Part shown: piece by piece, positions 9,201 through 18,875 of the stretch | How positions within the stretch are numbered: position 1 is the first letter of the stretch | Layout of the letters: each line of letters starts with the position of its first letter | Source: Patagioenas fasciata | Taxonomy: Eukaryota; Chordata; Aves; Columbiformes; Columbidae | DNA: 64,000 nt | Assembly (NCBI RefSeq): GCF_037038585.1 | Contig: NC_092526.1 | Location: forward strand, 36,469,501-36,533,500 | Direction: 5' to 3' | The notes under the pieces: generated by a model | Database searches by the model: none | What the model saw: only the letters and a program-made list of their open reading frames with translations | Told to the model about the DNA's origin: nothing | Program-made: the position numbers and the translations under genes

Positions 9201-11776
9201 GCACCAGCAGGCTCCTTTTGGGGAGGAAACTGGAAAAAACACCCTTCCCACCCCAAAGCCTTCGCTTTCTCAGAGACCCCTTTCCTGTGGCTCTGCCGCC
9301 ACGGCGGCTGCCCTGGCTGGTGCTGCCTGCAGACAGACCCCGGCTCTGTGCCGTCAGCCCAGGCCCTCGGGAGGGGACGCCGGCGCTTTGGGAGGTGGCT
9401 GCTCCTGTGCACCCAGCTCTCCCAGCCTTTGCCAGTCTGCTGGGCCATCACCGCCGACCAGTCCATCTCACCCTCTCACCCAGCACCAAGGGGATTATCT
9501 GGGGTGCCCTGTCTGCAGGGCACCAATGGCAGGGGGAGCAGGGAGAAGGGGGCTCTCACCTGGCCAGCAGCCCCATTGCGCAGTGGTGGGTCTCAGCATG
9601 GAGGAGCATGTCCCAGCCATGCCTACGTTCCACTTCAAAGGCTACAAGCCTATAGCCCAGGCGGCAGAGCAGTGCTTTCACAGTCAGCACTATAAACCTG
9701 AGTGCAGAGCAAAGCCCAGGTCACGCTGGGAGCCCTGGCCCCAGGCCCAGGGCCATGGGAGAGCTGGGAGGACTGGGATGGAGCACCTGCTGGGGCTGGT
9801 GGGAAGGCCGCCTTCCTCCTGGCATTCCCTCCAGAAAGTATCCACCTCGTCTGACATCTGCTCTGTGCTGTACGAAACCTGGAAGAGCAGAGCCAGCAGG
9901 AGGCGAGGGAAATTCACCTTCAACCCTCTTGGGTACATGGGCATGCGGAGGATCTCCCACAGAACCCTGGTTGCCTGCAGAAGACAAAACAGCGAGAGAC
10001 CGCGCTCAGTACCAAAACACGCCTGTGGCCGGGCCCGAGCATGGACGCAAGGGGAGCGCCTGGCCTGGCTGCTCCTGAACCTGCCCCTTCCCCGGGTTTC
10101 CAGCCACCGCGGGAGATGCAGTGGCGGGGGAGGACAGAGAACCGCCCGCAGAGGCGACCCTGGGGCTGAGCAAAGGCCTGGTCTGGTCACTCACAGCCAG
10201 GGCAAGGACGTCCTGTTGGTCCCCGTCAGAGGTGGACGTTCTGTGCAGCGGCCAATCCTCCAGCACGCAGAGCAGCTCCTGGAACACCTTCTTTGCGGTC
10301 ATGCTGGTGGTGACCATCATCCTCCACATGGCTGCAGCGGCTCTGCAGGCACAGAGATCCGTGTCACTGGGGCTTTGGCCACAGCACCAGGGCCCAGGCA
10401 ACCGTGCGGGCCCAGGCAACCGTGCGGGCCCAGGCTGGCCACCAGCCCTGGCTCTGCCCGCTGCCCCTCGCAGGCGGCACCCAGCGGCTCTGCCCCTGCG
10501 GGCAGGAGGCGGCTGAGCAGCGGTGCCTTGGTGGGCAGGGGGAGCACGGCAGCCGGCTCTGGGGCTGACGTGCCAGGGCTGGGCAAAAGAGGGGCCAGAG
10601 GGGCCTGAAAATCTCTGTCTGCCAGCCCGCACGGGACGGGCTGTCCAGGTCGATGGGCTCTAAAGGCTGGGGAGGTCGGAGCCCTCAAGGCAAGTTTCCC
10701 AGTACCGGTCGCACGATGGGGCACAGCGCAGCAGGGCCACCACCACATCATGGGGGTGCGCGTCGGTGAGCTCCACAAGGGTGTCGTCCAGCCTGTGCTC
10801 GGCAGACTCATCCGTGTTGGTCGTGAACCACCGGTGGATGCACCGCACAATCCTGGGCACCTGGAGGAAGCACAGCTCAGAGCTGGAGTGCTGCCAGGGG
10901 AAAACATTTCCCCGGCTTCCTCCAACATGTGCTGCCCTTCCCACCACACTGTGCTGGCCCAGAAGACTGTGGGGAGCCCAGCAGATCCAGCTTCAGGGGC
11001 CACACTGTTCCTGGGGGGCCTCCAGCCCTGGCCACAGGCTACTTACCTGCTTCAAAGTGGAGACCTCACTTTCCACAAGCGTATCCAGCAGAGCAGCACC
11101 AGCCTCCACATCGCAGGATTGTCCTTCTGTCATGGCCTCAGCGAGCTCGACAGTGGAGCCTTCACAGACTTTGAGGCTGATAGTTTCCCAAAACAGCTGC
11201 GGGAGAAGGAAGGGCAGGGAAGAGAAGGATGCCACACCGAGGGCCCAACAGCGGTGCTTGGCTGGGCAGCGAGAGCAGGGATGGCTGCAGGTACCTTTGC
11301 TCTGGGGTTGTGCATGACATGGGTGTATTCCTGCTTCTCCTCTTCTGGCAGCTCCCAGTTGGGATCTGGCAAAGACCAAGCGTGGGCAGAGCTGAGGGGC
11401 TGCGGGAGAGGCTGGAGAACACAGCCGAGCCCCGTGACAGGGGCTGGTGGGGACACTGACCCCCGTCTCTCTGGCCGCAGGATGGGGCTGGGAGTGCCCG
11501 TGGATGGAGCGTGGCCAGAGCCCAGTGTGGGGAACAGCCCTGTCCCCTCGTCCACTCTTTCCCTGGGGATATCCACGGGGATGGGTCCCAGCAGGCTGCA
11601 GCCACTCGCCCTGCGGCCCAGCCCGGCCACTGACCTGCCTGCAGCAGCTGGAGCTCCTGCACCTCCTCATGCTGCAATGGTGGGGCGGCCTCAGCGCCCT
11701 TCTCCTCCTCGTCCTCATCCTCACTCGTATCACTCAGCCAGACCACCCTGGGTATGAATGGGGGTCTCTGCGCCAT
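6005..11776 (-). CDS. Maestro heat-like repeat (MROH) family protein, complete, 15 coding exons
   Basis: Minus-strand coding exons, 5' to 3', are 11635-11776, 11295-11365, 11047-11196, 10706-10860, 10195-10342, 9787-9974, 9560-9697, 8907-9021, 8491-8628, 8082-8258, 7797-7949, 7352-7456, 6833-6935, 6488-6544 and 6005-6213. Every junction uses GT-AG, all phases agree, and the sum is 2049 nt (682 aa). The N-terminus is acidic (DTSEDEDEEEKG), as in avian MROH proteins. The body is made of HEAT-like helical pairs (VPRIVRCIHRWF, KALLCRLGYRLVAFEVERR, MRFLVRRLTDVLQDTDMDVV, YMQQLSVSIFKEVIERVDD). The tail ends RLHQVWRRRRPSLWG...WLCCW. HEAT-type solenoids bind proteins, but the molecular role of this family is poorly known. 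The start at 11774-11776 has G at -3 and +4, and an in-frame stop lies upstream. I cannot tell which MROH number this is. Confidence 0.9.
6488..6544 (-). CDS. MROH exon 14
   Basis: The exon is 57 nt, (G)VLGQHMRAQPEKFQLIYE. The acceptor is TGTTCCCAG and the donor is GAGG followed by GTGAGT. This exon is missing from the truncated downstream-end copy at 12.4 kb. Confidence 0.87.
6833..6935 (-). CDS. MROH exon 13
   Basis: The exon is 103 nt, LAECHSRAAEYLLQSL to REAAVAFL, ending in phase 1. The acceptor is CTCTCTCCAG and the donor is CTTG followed by GTGAGG. Confidence 0.88.
7352..7456 (-). CDS. MROH exon 12
   Basis: The exon is 105 nt (35 codons), TCRATLLQATLFLKKEK to IEAIGECL. The acceptor is GCTCTGCAG and the donor is CTG followed by GTAAGG. 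Confidence 0.88.
7797..7949 (-). CDS. MROH exon 11
   Basis: The exon is 153 nt (51 codons), ESGYMQQLSVSIFKEVI to HDENKSVAA. The acceptor is GTCCACCAG and the donor is GCG followed by GTGAGG. Confidence 0.9.
8082..8258 (-). CDS. MROH exon 10
   Basis: The exon is 177 nt (59 codons), VPKMRFLVRRLTDVLQ to AERLRPLFDN. The acceptor is CCACGCAG and the donor is AAC followed by GTAAGG. Confidence 0.9.
8491..8628 (-). CDS. MROH exon 9
   Basis: The exon is 138 nt (46 codons), ILASPGRNVRVDSFLQLV to LSVLCGTPRM. The acceptor is GTGTTTCAG and the donor is GATG followed by GTGAGC. Confidence 0.88.
8907..9021 (-). CDS. MROH exon 8
   Basis: The exon is 115 nt, (R)EIHDVSRHFNASVVSY to AMAFLVE. The acceptor is CTCTTTCCAG and the donor is GAG followed by GTGAGC. 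Confidence 0.88.
9560..9697 (-). CDS. MROH exon 7
   Basis: The exon is 138 nt, (R)FIVLTVKALLCRLGY to HHCAMGLLA. The acceptor is TGCACTCAG and the donor is CCAG followed by GTGAGA. Confidence 0.87.
9787..9974 (-). CDS. MROH exon 6
   Basis: The exon is 188 nt, ATRVLWEILRMPMYPRGLK to CQEEGGLPTSPS. The acceptor is CTTCTGCAG and the donor is AGCAG followed by GTGCTC, phase 2. Confidence 0.87.
10195..10342 (-). CDS. MROH exon 5
   Basis: The exon is 148 nt, AAAAMWRMM to LHRTSTSDGDQQDVLALA. The acceptor is GTGCCTGCAG and the donor is GGCT followed by GTGAGT. Confidence 0.88.
10389..10434. repeat. 18-bp tandem repeat, about 2.5 copies
   Basis: The unit GGGCCCAGGCAACCGTGC is repeated in an MROH intron (between exons 4 and 5). 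It is a short GC-rich minisatellite and probably variable in length. Confidence 0.75.
10706..10860 (-). CDS. MROH exon 4
   Basis: The exon is 155 nt, from VPRIVRCIHRWFTTNTDE to LLRCAPSCDR, a highly recognisable family segment. I chose the donor GACCG followed by GTACTG because it joins in frame to Ala-Ala-Ala-Ala-Met-Trp of exon 5, as in relatives. Confidence 0.85.
11047..11196 (-). CDS. MROH exon 3
   Basis: The exon is 150 nt (50 codons), from LFWETISLKVCEG to VESEVSTLKQ. The acceptor is CTCCCGCAG and the donor is CAG followed by GTAAGT. Confidence 0.85.
11295..11365 (-). CDS. MROH exon 2
   Basis: The exon is 71 nt and encodes (D)PNWELPEEEKQEYTHVMHN. The acceptor is TTTGCCAG and the donor is AAAG followed by GTACCT, phase 0. 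Confidence 0.82.
11635..11776 (-). CDS. MROH exon 1 (coding part), acidic N-terminus
   Basis: The ATG at 11774-11776 opens MAQRPPFIPRVVWLSD and the acidic run. The donor is GGCAG followed by GTCAGT, phase 1. The exon itself probably begins at 11806 after CCCTGCAG. A second CAG follows, so a tandem (NAGNAG) acceptor is possible in the untranslated part. Confidence 0.8.
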
Positions 11777-11806
11777 CCCGCTGCTGTCTGGCCTCAAGGG
11801 CTCCTG

Positions 11807-12392
11807 CTGCAGGGATGAGAGATGTGTAGAAATAGCGCCGTAGACAGTAGACACGGATCAACAGGGAACAAGGTGTCTGCGCAGGGACTCCTGGCAGCTC
11901 CGCTCGGTCCTGTCCTGTCCCGTCGTGTCCTCCGGGCACAGTGAGGTGGTTGCTGTGCCACCAGCACCCTTATCGTGGCGGGTCACAAAGGGCTCTGTGA
12001 CACGGTGCCACAGGCGTGTGCCCTGGGGTTCCCCCGAAGGAGCTCCACAGGAGCCAGCTAAAGAGGCACAAGTGGCAGGTCATGGCGGGGAGAATGTTTG
12101 TGGACATCTCCAAGGACAAGTTTTTCAGGGATTCCCCACAGCTCTGGGCTCTGCGCATGAGCGTGGTTGGAAGTATTGAAGGCCTCAGCAGAAAAACCAA
12201 GTGCAAAGTGGTTTCTGGTCACTTTTCCTACAACACTGCATGCCCACGCAACAGATGCTGAGTACAAGCACCCTTTCTCTCCTCTACTCCAATGCCCTGG
12301 GGACCAAAGCAAGACCCACCGGTTGGAGACAGAAGGGCAGAAGAGCAGTAACTCAAGATGTGCAGGTTCAGACACTCAAACTGTTTAATGAA
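11807..12392. other. 5' side of the MROH gene; no gene recognised
   Basis: This gap lies between the MROH gene and the copied gene end. It presumably holds the MROH promoter and any untranslated first exon, but I could not place either. Short open frames on both strands lack domain similarity. Confidence 0.5.
12384..12389 (-). terminator. ATTAAA, matching position to the MROH polyadenylation signal
   Basis: This variant signal sits 28 nt after the stop of the copied terminal exon, the same spacing as AATAAA in the intact gene (constant offset of 6413 between the copies). Confidence 0.4.
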
Positions 12393-12776
12393 GGAAGAGC
12401 ATATGGGGGTGCTGGGATCAGTCCTGCGCAGAGCCCCAGCAGCACAGGCAGACATTGCCCCAGAGAGAAGGCCGCCGCCTCCTCCACACCTGGTGGAGTC
12501 GGCCCTGCAGTTCCTGCAGCCGGGATCTGGAGGAGCCATTTGCCACTGCAGCGCTCAGCTGGGGCAGGGTGCGAATTGCCTGGCATTGGACGTAGGGACC
12601 GCTGTCGCCTATCGCGCGTCGAACAGCTGGAACAGAGAGGAACAGAGCCAAGGTCAGAGCCTGGATCCGCGGGGACCCCAGGAACCCCTCCTGCCAGGGC
12701 CACCCCAACAGCTCTTTGGGTGGCCAGGGGAGGGAGAGGGTGGCAGGGAGGCCCGTGCACCCCACATCAGGCAGTG
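12393..12776 (-). pseudogene. Truncated copy of the MROH gene 3' end
   Basis: Positions 12393-12729 align without gaps to 5980-6316 (offset 6413). From there the match jumps to 6675-6726 (offset 6050), so this copy lacks 363 bp that contain exon 14. The terminal exon copy (12418-12626, acceptor CTGTTCCAG, stop TGA) keeps its length and open frame. It differs from the intact exon at six of 68 residues, including the Trp-to-Cys change in the WLCCW motif. No other MROH exon is found upstream. It may be a dead fragment, or a relic of a tandem gene that was largely deleted. It could still serve as an alternative terminal exon only for a transcript starting to its right, and I see none. Confidence 0.85.
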
Positions 12777-14414
12777 GGGTATCAGTAAGTTTTGTACAAA
12801 TATCACTCGTCGCATTTGCTCAGCCAGAGCAATGGGACTGAACAGGCTCCGTTCGTGTTCACCAACACCATGGTGTCCCATGGGCAGGGCAGGCAGCTCC
12901 CACCTCCAGAGCTTCCCTTTTCCACCCCGTTGCTCCCACTACCTCTGCAAGGCCCTGCCAGGAGTTTGCAAGCCTACAACCCCTCTCTCCCTCCCTCCTT
13001 TCTCTTTGCAAAACTGACATTTCAGAAGTCAAGCTGGCAGCTTCAGAAGTGTTCCCTCAGATTACTTCCTCACTAGCTCTTTAGGATGTAACCCAAACCA
13101 CCATTTTAACAACACCCACGACGTTTTGTGACATTCCACTTAGTTTGCCACTAGTGATATCAATATACAAAAACAATGGTGAAACTTAGCAATGATATAG
13201 CTCTTGTATTTTTAAATCTCTGCACAAACATTAATTAAACAATGCAAGGTAGTATGCAAAAGAGTCAGAGCCTGGAATAATCAACCAATGGGTTGTGCTT
13301 CAGTGGTGACACCAGGATAGGAATAAGCGTTCTGTAAGGAAAGCGACAAACCAGAGATAAAACCAGGTCTTGTCTTCAAAGTTGAGTTTATAAATAGAGA
13401 AAGTAAGTACTGAGGACAGTGTCTGAGAGTGTTCTTTAATATCCTTACACCAGGTAGGTAAAACTAATGTATTTACACTATCACACAGGAAGACTGGGGA
13501 AGAACAACTGCCTAATGCAAACAATATACAGCTATATATACATGTATAAATATATATTCACACACACACATTTGGTCTTAAATTTGTTAAAGGTGCCTCA
13601 GCTGAACTACAGCAAAAAAGATATTGGTATGATGATGATGAACATACTAAAAATGTAAAAAACCACTGCAGTGACCTCAGCTGTGGATCTTTCCTTCTAG
13701 AGAACAGAAATTCTTTAAATCATTACACCTGCTGATGCCTGCTGCCCTCGGTACTGACAGCAAACAGGGCTCTTAATTCTTCCTTTCCAGAATGACTGAG
13801 GAAAACAAAATCTAGCTACCCATAAAACTCACTCCTGCACATGCAAATGCCATTGGCACAATTAACAGCCCACTTACCAACAGGCAACTGGACAGACCTT
13901 TGGCTGCAAAGGTTCTGAAAAACACTCGATGTTGACATGCCCCAAGGAGAAACTTGGGTTATATCCACCCGGGTGTGTTTTAGGGAAAAACACCTCACTA
14001 GAGGTGAAACACCACACACCCTGTGGTTGTATATACCCGCCACAGAGACCCACACAACCTTCCTCCTTGGAGGTGGCCAGCCCAAAATTGTTGCAAATAC
14101 TCTGGACCAGCTGTTTCCATAAAGAGAACTGCGGCACCGAGTGCAGCGTCACTTCTAAAATCCACTTCTTGTCCCCTTCAAAACCTGTGCCTGCCAGCTC
14201 TAGGTAACCCTGGGATAAACACCAGCTCCTCTCCAAACAGGAGCACGTTAAGTCAAGATGAAAACTTTCAAACTCAACTGAAACCATTTGGTATTAAAAA
14301 CCAAACTCAAACCAACCAACAAAAAAAAAATCAAACTAAAACCAACACAAACCCAACCAAACAAGAATAAAAACCACACTTCTATTCTGAGACAGGATAA
14401 TTAATTTTATGCGT
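12777..14414. other. Intergenic, MROH remnant to ADARB1 3' end
   Basis: Sequence changes from GC-rich to AT-rich at about 13.0 kb. I see no exon. It may contain the far end of a longer ADARB1 3' UTR if the signal at 14415 is not the last one used. A short TA/CA-rich tract lies at about 13530-13570. Confidence 0.45.
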
Positions 14415-14420
14415 TTTATT
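14415..14420 (-). terminator. Candidate distal polyadenylation signal, ADARB1
   Basis: AATAAA on the minus strand lies about 4.3 kb past the ADARB1 stop. That is close to the length I recall for mammalian ADARB1 3' UTRs. Other minus-strand AATAAA hexamers lie at 15382-15387, 15442-15447, 15885-15890 and 16286-16291, so several 3' ends are possible. Confidence 0.4.
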
Positions 14421-17400
14421 TCTGTGGGTTCTTAGGTTTTAAACAAAATCTTTGTTCTAAGAGTGTACTTGAATTGTAGCTCTGCTTCCTTTTCAGTAAA
14501 CTTTGGGATAATTTTCTCAGTGGACATTTTATGCAAAGAATCCAAAACACAGCTTCCCTGCAAGCATGAGCCTCCCAAGCATTAAAACCTCATTTATGGA
14601 ATGGCAATAATAATCTTCGCTATTTATAAAAATATTGATATTAAAAAAACCAAAACAAACTCAAATATTTGGTGACCATGACTGAGCAATTCTTAGAATT
14701 GATTCTCAGTTCCTAGTAGGTTATTTTTTAAAAAGACAGCTTGGTTTCAAAAGGCAGCGCTGCTCCGCCGTGAGACACACGCTCTGCTTTGTGCCACCAA
14801 GCACTCGGAACCAACAGCTTCATTCACTCGGAACCAACAGCTTCATTTCACGGGCGTTTTCACCGAGCGAGCAGGATGAGATTTACTTTTTTCCCGTGGG
14901 TCGACAGTACAGAACTGGACTCATGAAATGCAACACAAGATCCTTAGACTTACAGCTGCATGTTATTTCAGATTTAGAGGATGCACGGAGGCATAGCACA
15001 CAAAAATCTTCTTACTTCCTGAGTTTCCTACATAGTAACCACCCATGAAAAAATTTCTCCAAGATGAGAAGACCAAAACGGCCATAGGTACAGAAACCCC
15101 GTTGCTGTATGTCCCCACATAGGCAGAGTCACCATCACCGGCTACACCAGGGTGAGAAGAGCTGCTAACAAACTCCTGCACACACTACGCTTCACACACA
15201 AGCGGTAAGAAATCATCTATAGTTATTACCAGGTCCTGAGTACGGCTGTAACCGATATTTCAAGTGTGAGTATTTAGGCCCAAATCTTCTTAAAGTGATC
15301 ATACATATTTCAAACATCTATAATTAAAATTATCTTATTTCCCCCAATACTTTCTGATGGGCAAACCTTTTTCAGTGCTACTTTATTAGCCGTGGCCAGA
15401 GGTCTAATTACTAATTAATCCTATTTTACGAACATACAAACTTTATTATCACTAGAAGGTCATCTGGAGAAAAACACCTTAAATTATATTTCAACTACTT
15501 ATCAACGTTAAAGTTGTTATTATTTATCTCAAGTCCTTTGAAGATCCTGAAACAAAAACTCGTGTGCCATCAAAAATACGAAAAACCCCACAATTAAAAG
15601 AACCGAAGCAGCTCTCAGAGCAGCCCTGCAAGTCCCATCCACCCAGCCCAGGCTTTTCTCCCAACACAAAAGTCGGCCACAAAATTCGGCAGCTGCTGGA
15701 AGCTGAGCTGCCTTATCTTTTGCAGTCACTCCAAATTATATACATCGCTATCCATTGGTGCTTGGTGACAGTGATTTGTGAGGAACACGGGAGCATCAGC
15801 AACCACAGCTCTGCCTCCCAACTTCTTTCCACGTTAACAGCTGCACAAAAAAGGGACAAGCAAGTGAAGGAAGCCAAGCAGTGTTTTATTGACTCCCAGA
15901 AGACAGATATGGATTGCATACAACCCTGGAAAACTTCTTACTTTTTAAAATCCTGGAATTATAAACAAGAGCACTCATTCCTCATAAATAACCTGACACC
16001 ATTCCTTCGTCAAAAGGTTTTGGCATGGAACATATTTCCTTTACACTTTAATTGTTCATTTGAACAGCTTAAAAAACTATGTCTATTATAATACTTAAAT
16101 ATATTGCTCATATTTGTGACCTTATAAAAAAAATAGTTTGAGCTAATACTTCCCAAGTCATCCAAAAAAAACCAGAGAGACAGCAACTTTTGAATGAGCA
16201 CTTCAGAAAGATGGGTAAAAATGATTTGCTGGAAATTATCAACGGACTTCATTTATCAACAGACTGAGCCCCTTAGAAATGTGTATTTATTTCATATAAT
16301 AGCAGTAATGATCTCACGAAAAGGTATATAGTGCGACCAGCTCTCCCTCGATCCTGCAAACACATATGGATGTATTCAGCTACAGCCACAGAGAATTTTT
16401 GCAACGTGAACAAGATAAAATTGATCTCAAAGGTCCAAGCGCCTGCAAAATCTGACCACATACAATTAAATTCCTTGTAGCTTCAGAACAGGGCAGTCTA
16501 AGCCTCAGTTAGAGGACGACCATAGAAGCCTTGTCGAGCTGGCAGAGGCCACAGGAGCACTCCTGGTTTCAGTGACAAGCAGACAGGAGGGCTCCAGTCA
16601 CCTGTGAAGATGAGTTAACAAAGCCTGGCTGGTACAGCTTGCCAGGTTTGTTCCTCCGGCATCTGGAACAGGCAGCAGCCTCTGGAAGCATCCAGGTCTT
16701 TTCCGAGGAGACCACTAGGCCACAGTATTGCTCATCTTCCCACAGCAATGCTCGCTACTATCCATAATACTGCCAAAAATGCATTGTCTGCATCTCAATG
16801 CATTACTTCCAAGACAGCAACCCACAGGCTTCAACTGCTGATTTTAAAGCTTGATCATTATCTGAAAGTGAAAACAGGTTCCTACTTGGGCAATAACGAA
16901 GCCGCACATGTCTTCAGTGCTCATGATTGGCCACAACTGGTTTTACATCCAAGTCTCCAACACCCCAAGTATTGGCTAACCCCCTGGAGATGCTGTGGCT
17001 CAGGTACAGTAGCTCCAGTTTCAGCTTCAGGACACAGGGGCTCTGGCCATGAAGCTGGCTGGAGGACCCACGCTCCACTCCACGGCTCCGCAATGCGCCA
17101 ACACGACTCCAAACTGGACCTCTGACCCAATGTGGGTCTAAAAGCAACACCTGATTTGGCTTCAATGCATGGACCAGCCACTGATCTGCTGTCCCGTGTG
17201 GCACAGGGACAGGGCAGCCGAGTGGAGGGACAGGAACCGACAGCTGGTGCAGCGGTGTGCTGGATTGGTGCTGTCAGGCGCAGTAGCATGTCACAAAGCA
17301 TCACCTTCGTCGCTTGCAAAGGGAACACAGAGGATCTCGAAGATGCTCTTCAGAAAGCACAGGTGTCACCTGGACAGGCATGAGCCAAGGGATGTGTTTG

Positions 17401-18698
17401 GACACACACCATGTGAACAGAGAAGCGAGACCAGAAGACGTCCCATCGCTCCTAAACGTCGTGTACTAAAAAGTGTTTTTAAAAATGACTTCTATACACC
17501 AGTTAATCAAACTGATCTCACAATAATTCCCTTCTATCTTACATTTTTACATAAAGCAGAAGTGTCTACACCTTTAGGAAAAACACCTTTCTAAGCCATC
17601 AAAGCAACTTACCTAATTAGCTTCATGAAGACCATCACACGTGTAAAGTCAAAAGGCAATGGGATCTCAGAGACACAACAACTTGGGCGAAAGCAGACAC
17701 AACTCACAGGAAAGAAGACTTAAAAATTTGTGTCCTTACAAGAACTTTTCATTTCTTCAAGAAGAGAGCAATCAATACCCAGCAACTCACTGGTTTTGGC
17801 AATTCAGGCTTAGTGCCCTTAAAATGAGCAATTATTTTTAAGTTGTCACATTACTGTTACAGTTATGACTGTATTTTGATGAGTTCCTGGGACTTACAAA
17901 TCACCTACTTCTAAACAGATTTCTGCACGTTATAGACTAAACTTCTTAACTTACAAATAATTATTTTGCTGTTTCCAGTGTCCGATGGTAAAAAAAATGA
18001 AGACTTCACAATGTGTGTAAATGGGAGGTAAATGTATTTTTAAAAACAGAATAAAAAGCTGCATGTTAAAAACTGGGTCACAGGCTAATAAATACATACA
18101 TCAAAGACATGAAATTCTCAGCAGCTGGTTTTAAAGAGCAAGGAAGTGAGGAAATACTAGCTGTCCAGAATCCATTCTGGCTCTGTGGTCTATATGCTAG
18201 AAATATCCGCAGTTCAAGTACAAGTTAACAGAGGAGTAGAATCAGCTTTGTCACCTATTTTCTTTAAAAAAAAAACAAAACAAACATAAGCTACCTCCTA
18301 AAAGTGTGGTGTAAAACCTAGAGAAACTTTCATTTCTTCATGCACTTGATGACATTGAATTAAAAAATGAATTCTTTTAACCCAGAAAAAATGAGTCATT
18401 GTATACTGTAAGGACAGCCTTACTGCAAGTTTTCTACAGTAAAAGTATTTCTAGAAATACACCAGAAATTACTTTCCCATAATGAAATACACATAAATGT
18501 GTCAGATCATCACTGAGTTTCAATACTTAAGCAAAACAGAAACAGTTACTATGAAGCTTTTTTTAACAAAAAAAAAAAAAAAAAACAACCAACCAACTCC
18601 AAACAAAAAGATGTTTTGATGGAGATGCCAGAAAGCAGTGCTGGACACCAGGAATTTCCAGAACAACCCCCTTCCCAAAGTGATGAGCAGTCTGTGAA
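14421..18698 (-). other. ADARB1: ADARB1 3' untranslated region (inferred extent)
   Basis: This sequence follows the ADARB1 stop codon on the minus strand. It has no recognisable coding exon of another gene. Its length and AT-rich character fit the long 3' UTR known for this gene, and the left limit rests only on polyadenylation hexamers. Confidence 0.5.
14802..14847. repeat. 23-bp direct repeat, two copies
   Basis: The unit CACTCGGAACCAACAGCTTCATT occurs at 14802 and again at 14825 (its first 20 bases are enough to see the match). It is a simple recent tandem duplication in the inferred ADARB1 3' UTR. Confidence 0.85.
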
Positions 18699-18875
18699 TT
18701 AGACGGTGAGAGAAAACTGATCCTGTTCTATGGGCTTCTCCACCCAGGCTCCCAGTCCTGCCTTCAGGAACGCTTTGAACAAACACTCTTTGGCAGTTTG
18801 GTACTCAGTGGCTCCTTGCTTGGTGTCGTGGTACAGGTTGGGCTTGAGGATCTTGGAGCGTAAGCTGGAGGAAAG
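18699..18875 (-). CDS. ADARB1: ADARB1 terminal coding exon
   Basis: The coding part is 177 nt, [18 protein letters not shown] to [17 protein letters not shown], with stop TAA at 18699-18701. The acceptor is ATCCACACAG. The junction reads K-LSSSLRSK where human has K-VPSHLLRSK, so it is one residue shorter and the sequence around the splice site has drifted. Confidence 0.93.
   Translation of the reverse strand, partial: LSSSLRSKILKPNLYHDTKQGATEYQTAKECLFKAFLKAGLGAWVEKPIEQDQFSLTV

Noticed and set aside
9115-10608. Longest open frame in the window, 497 codons on the plus strand, and a 362-codon one at 6824-7912.
   Set aside because: Both run antisense to MROH exons and introns with clear splice sites. 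Their translation is low-complexity Gly/Pro/Arg/Ala-rich, the usual result of GC-rich antisense sequence with few stops.
11162-11854. Longer MROH start at 11854 (STVYGAISTHLSS...).
   Set aside because: The codon at 11852-11854 is GTG, an in-frame TGA lies two codons upstream, and a good splice acceptor follows at 11807-11808. The ATG at 11774-11776 is the first in-frame ATG.
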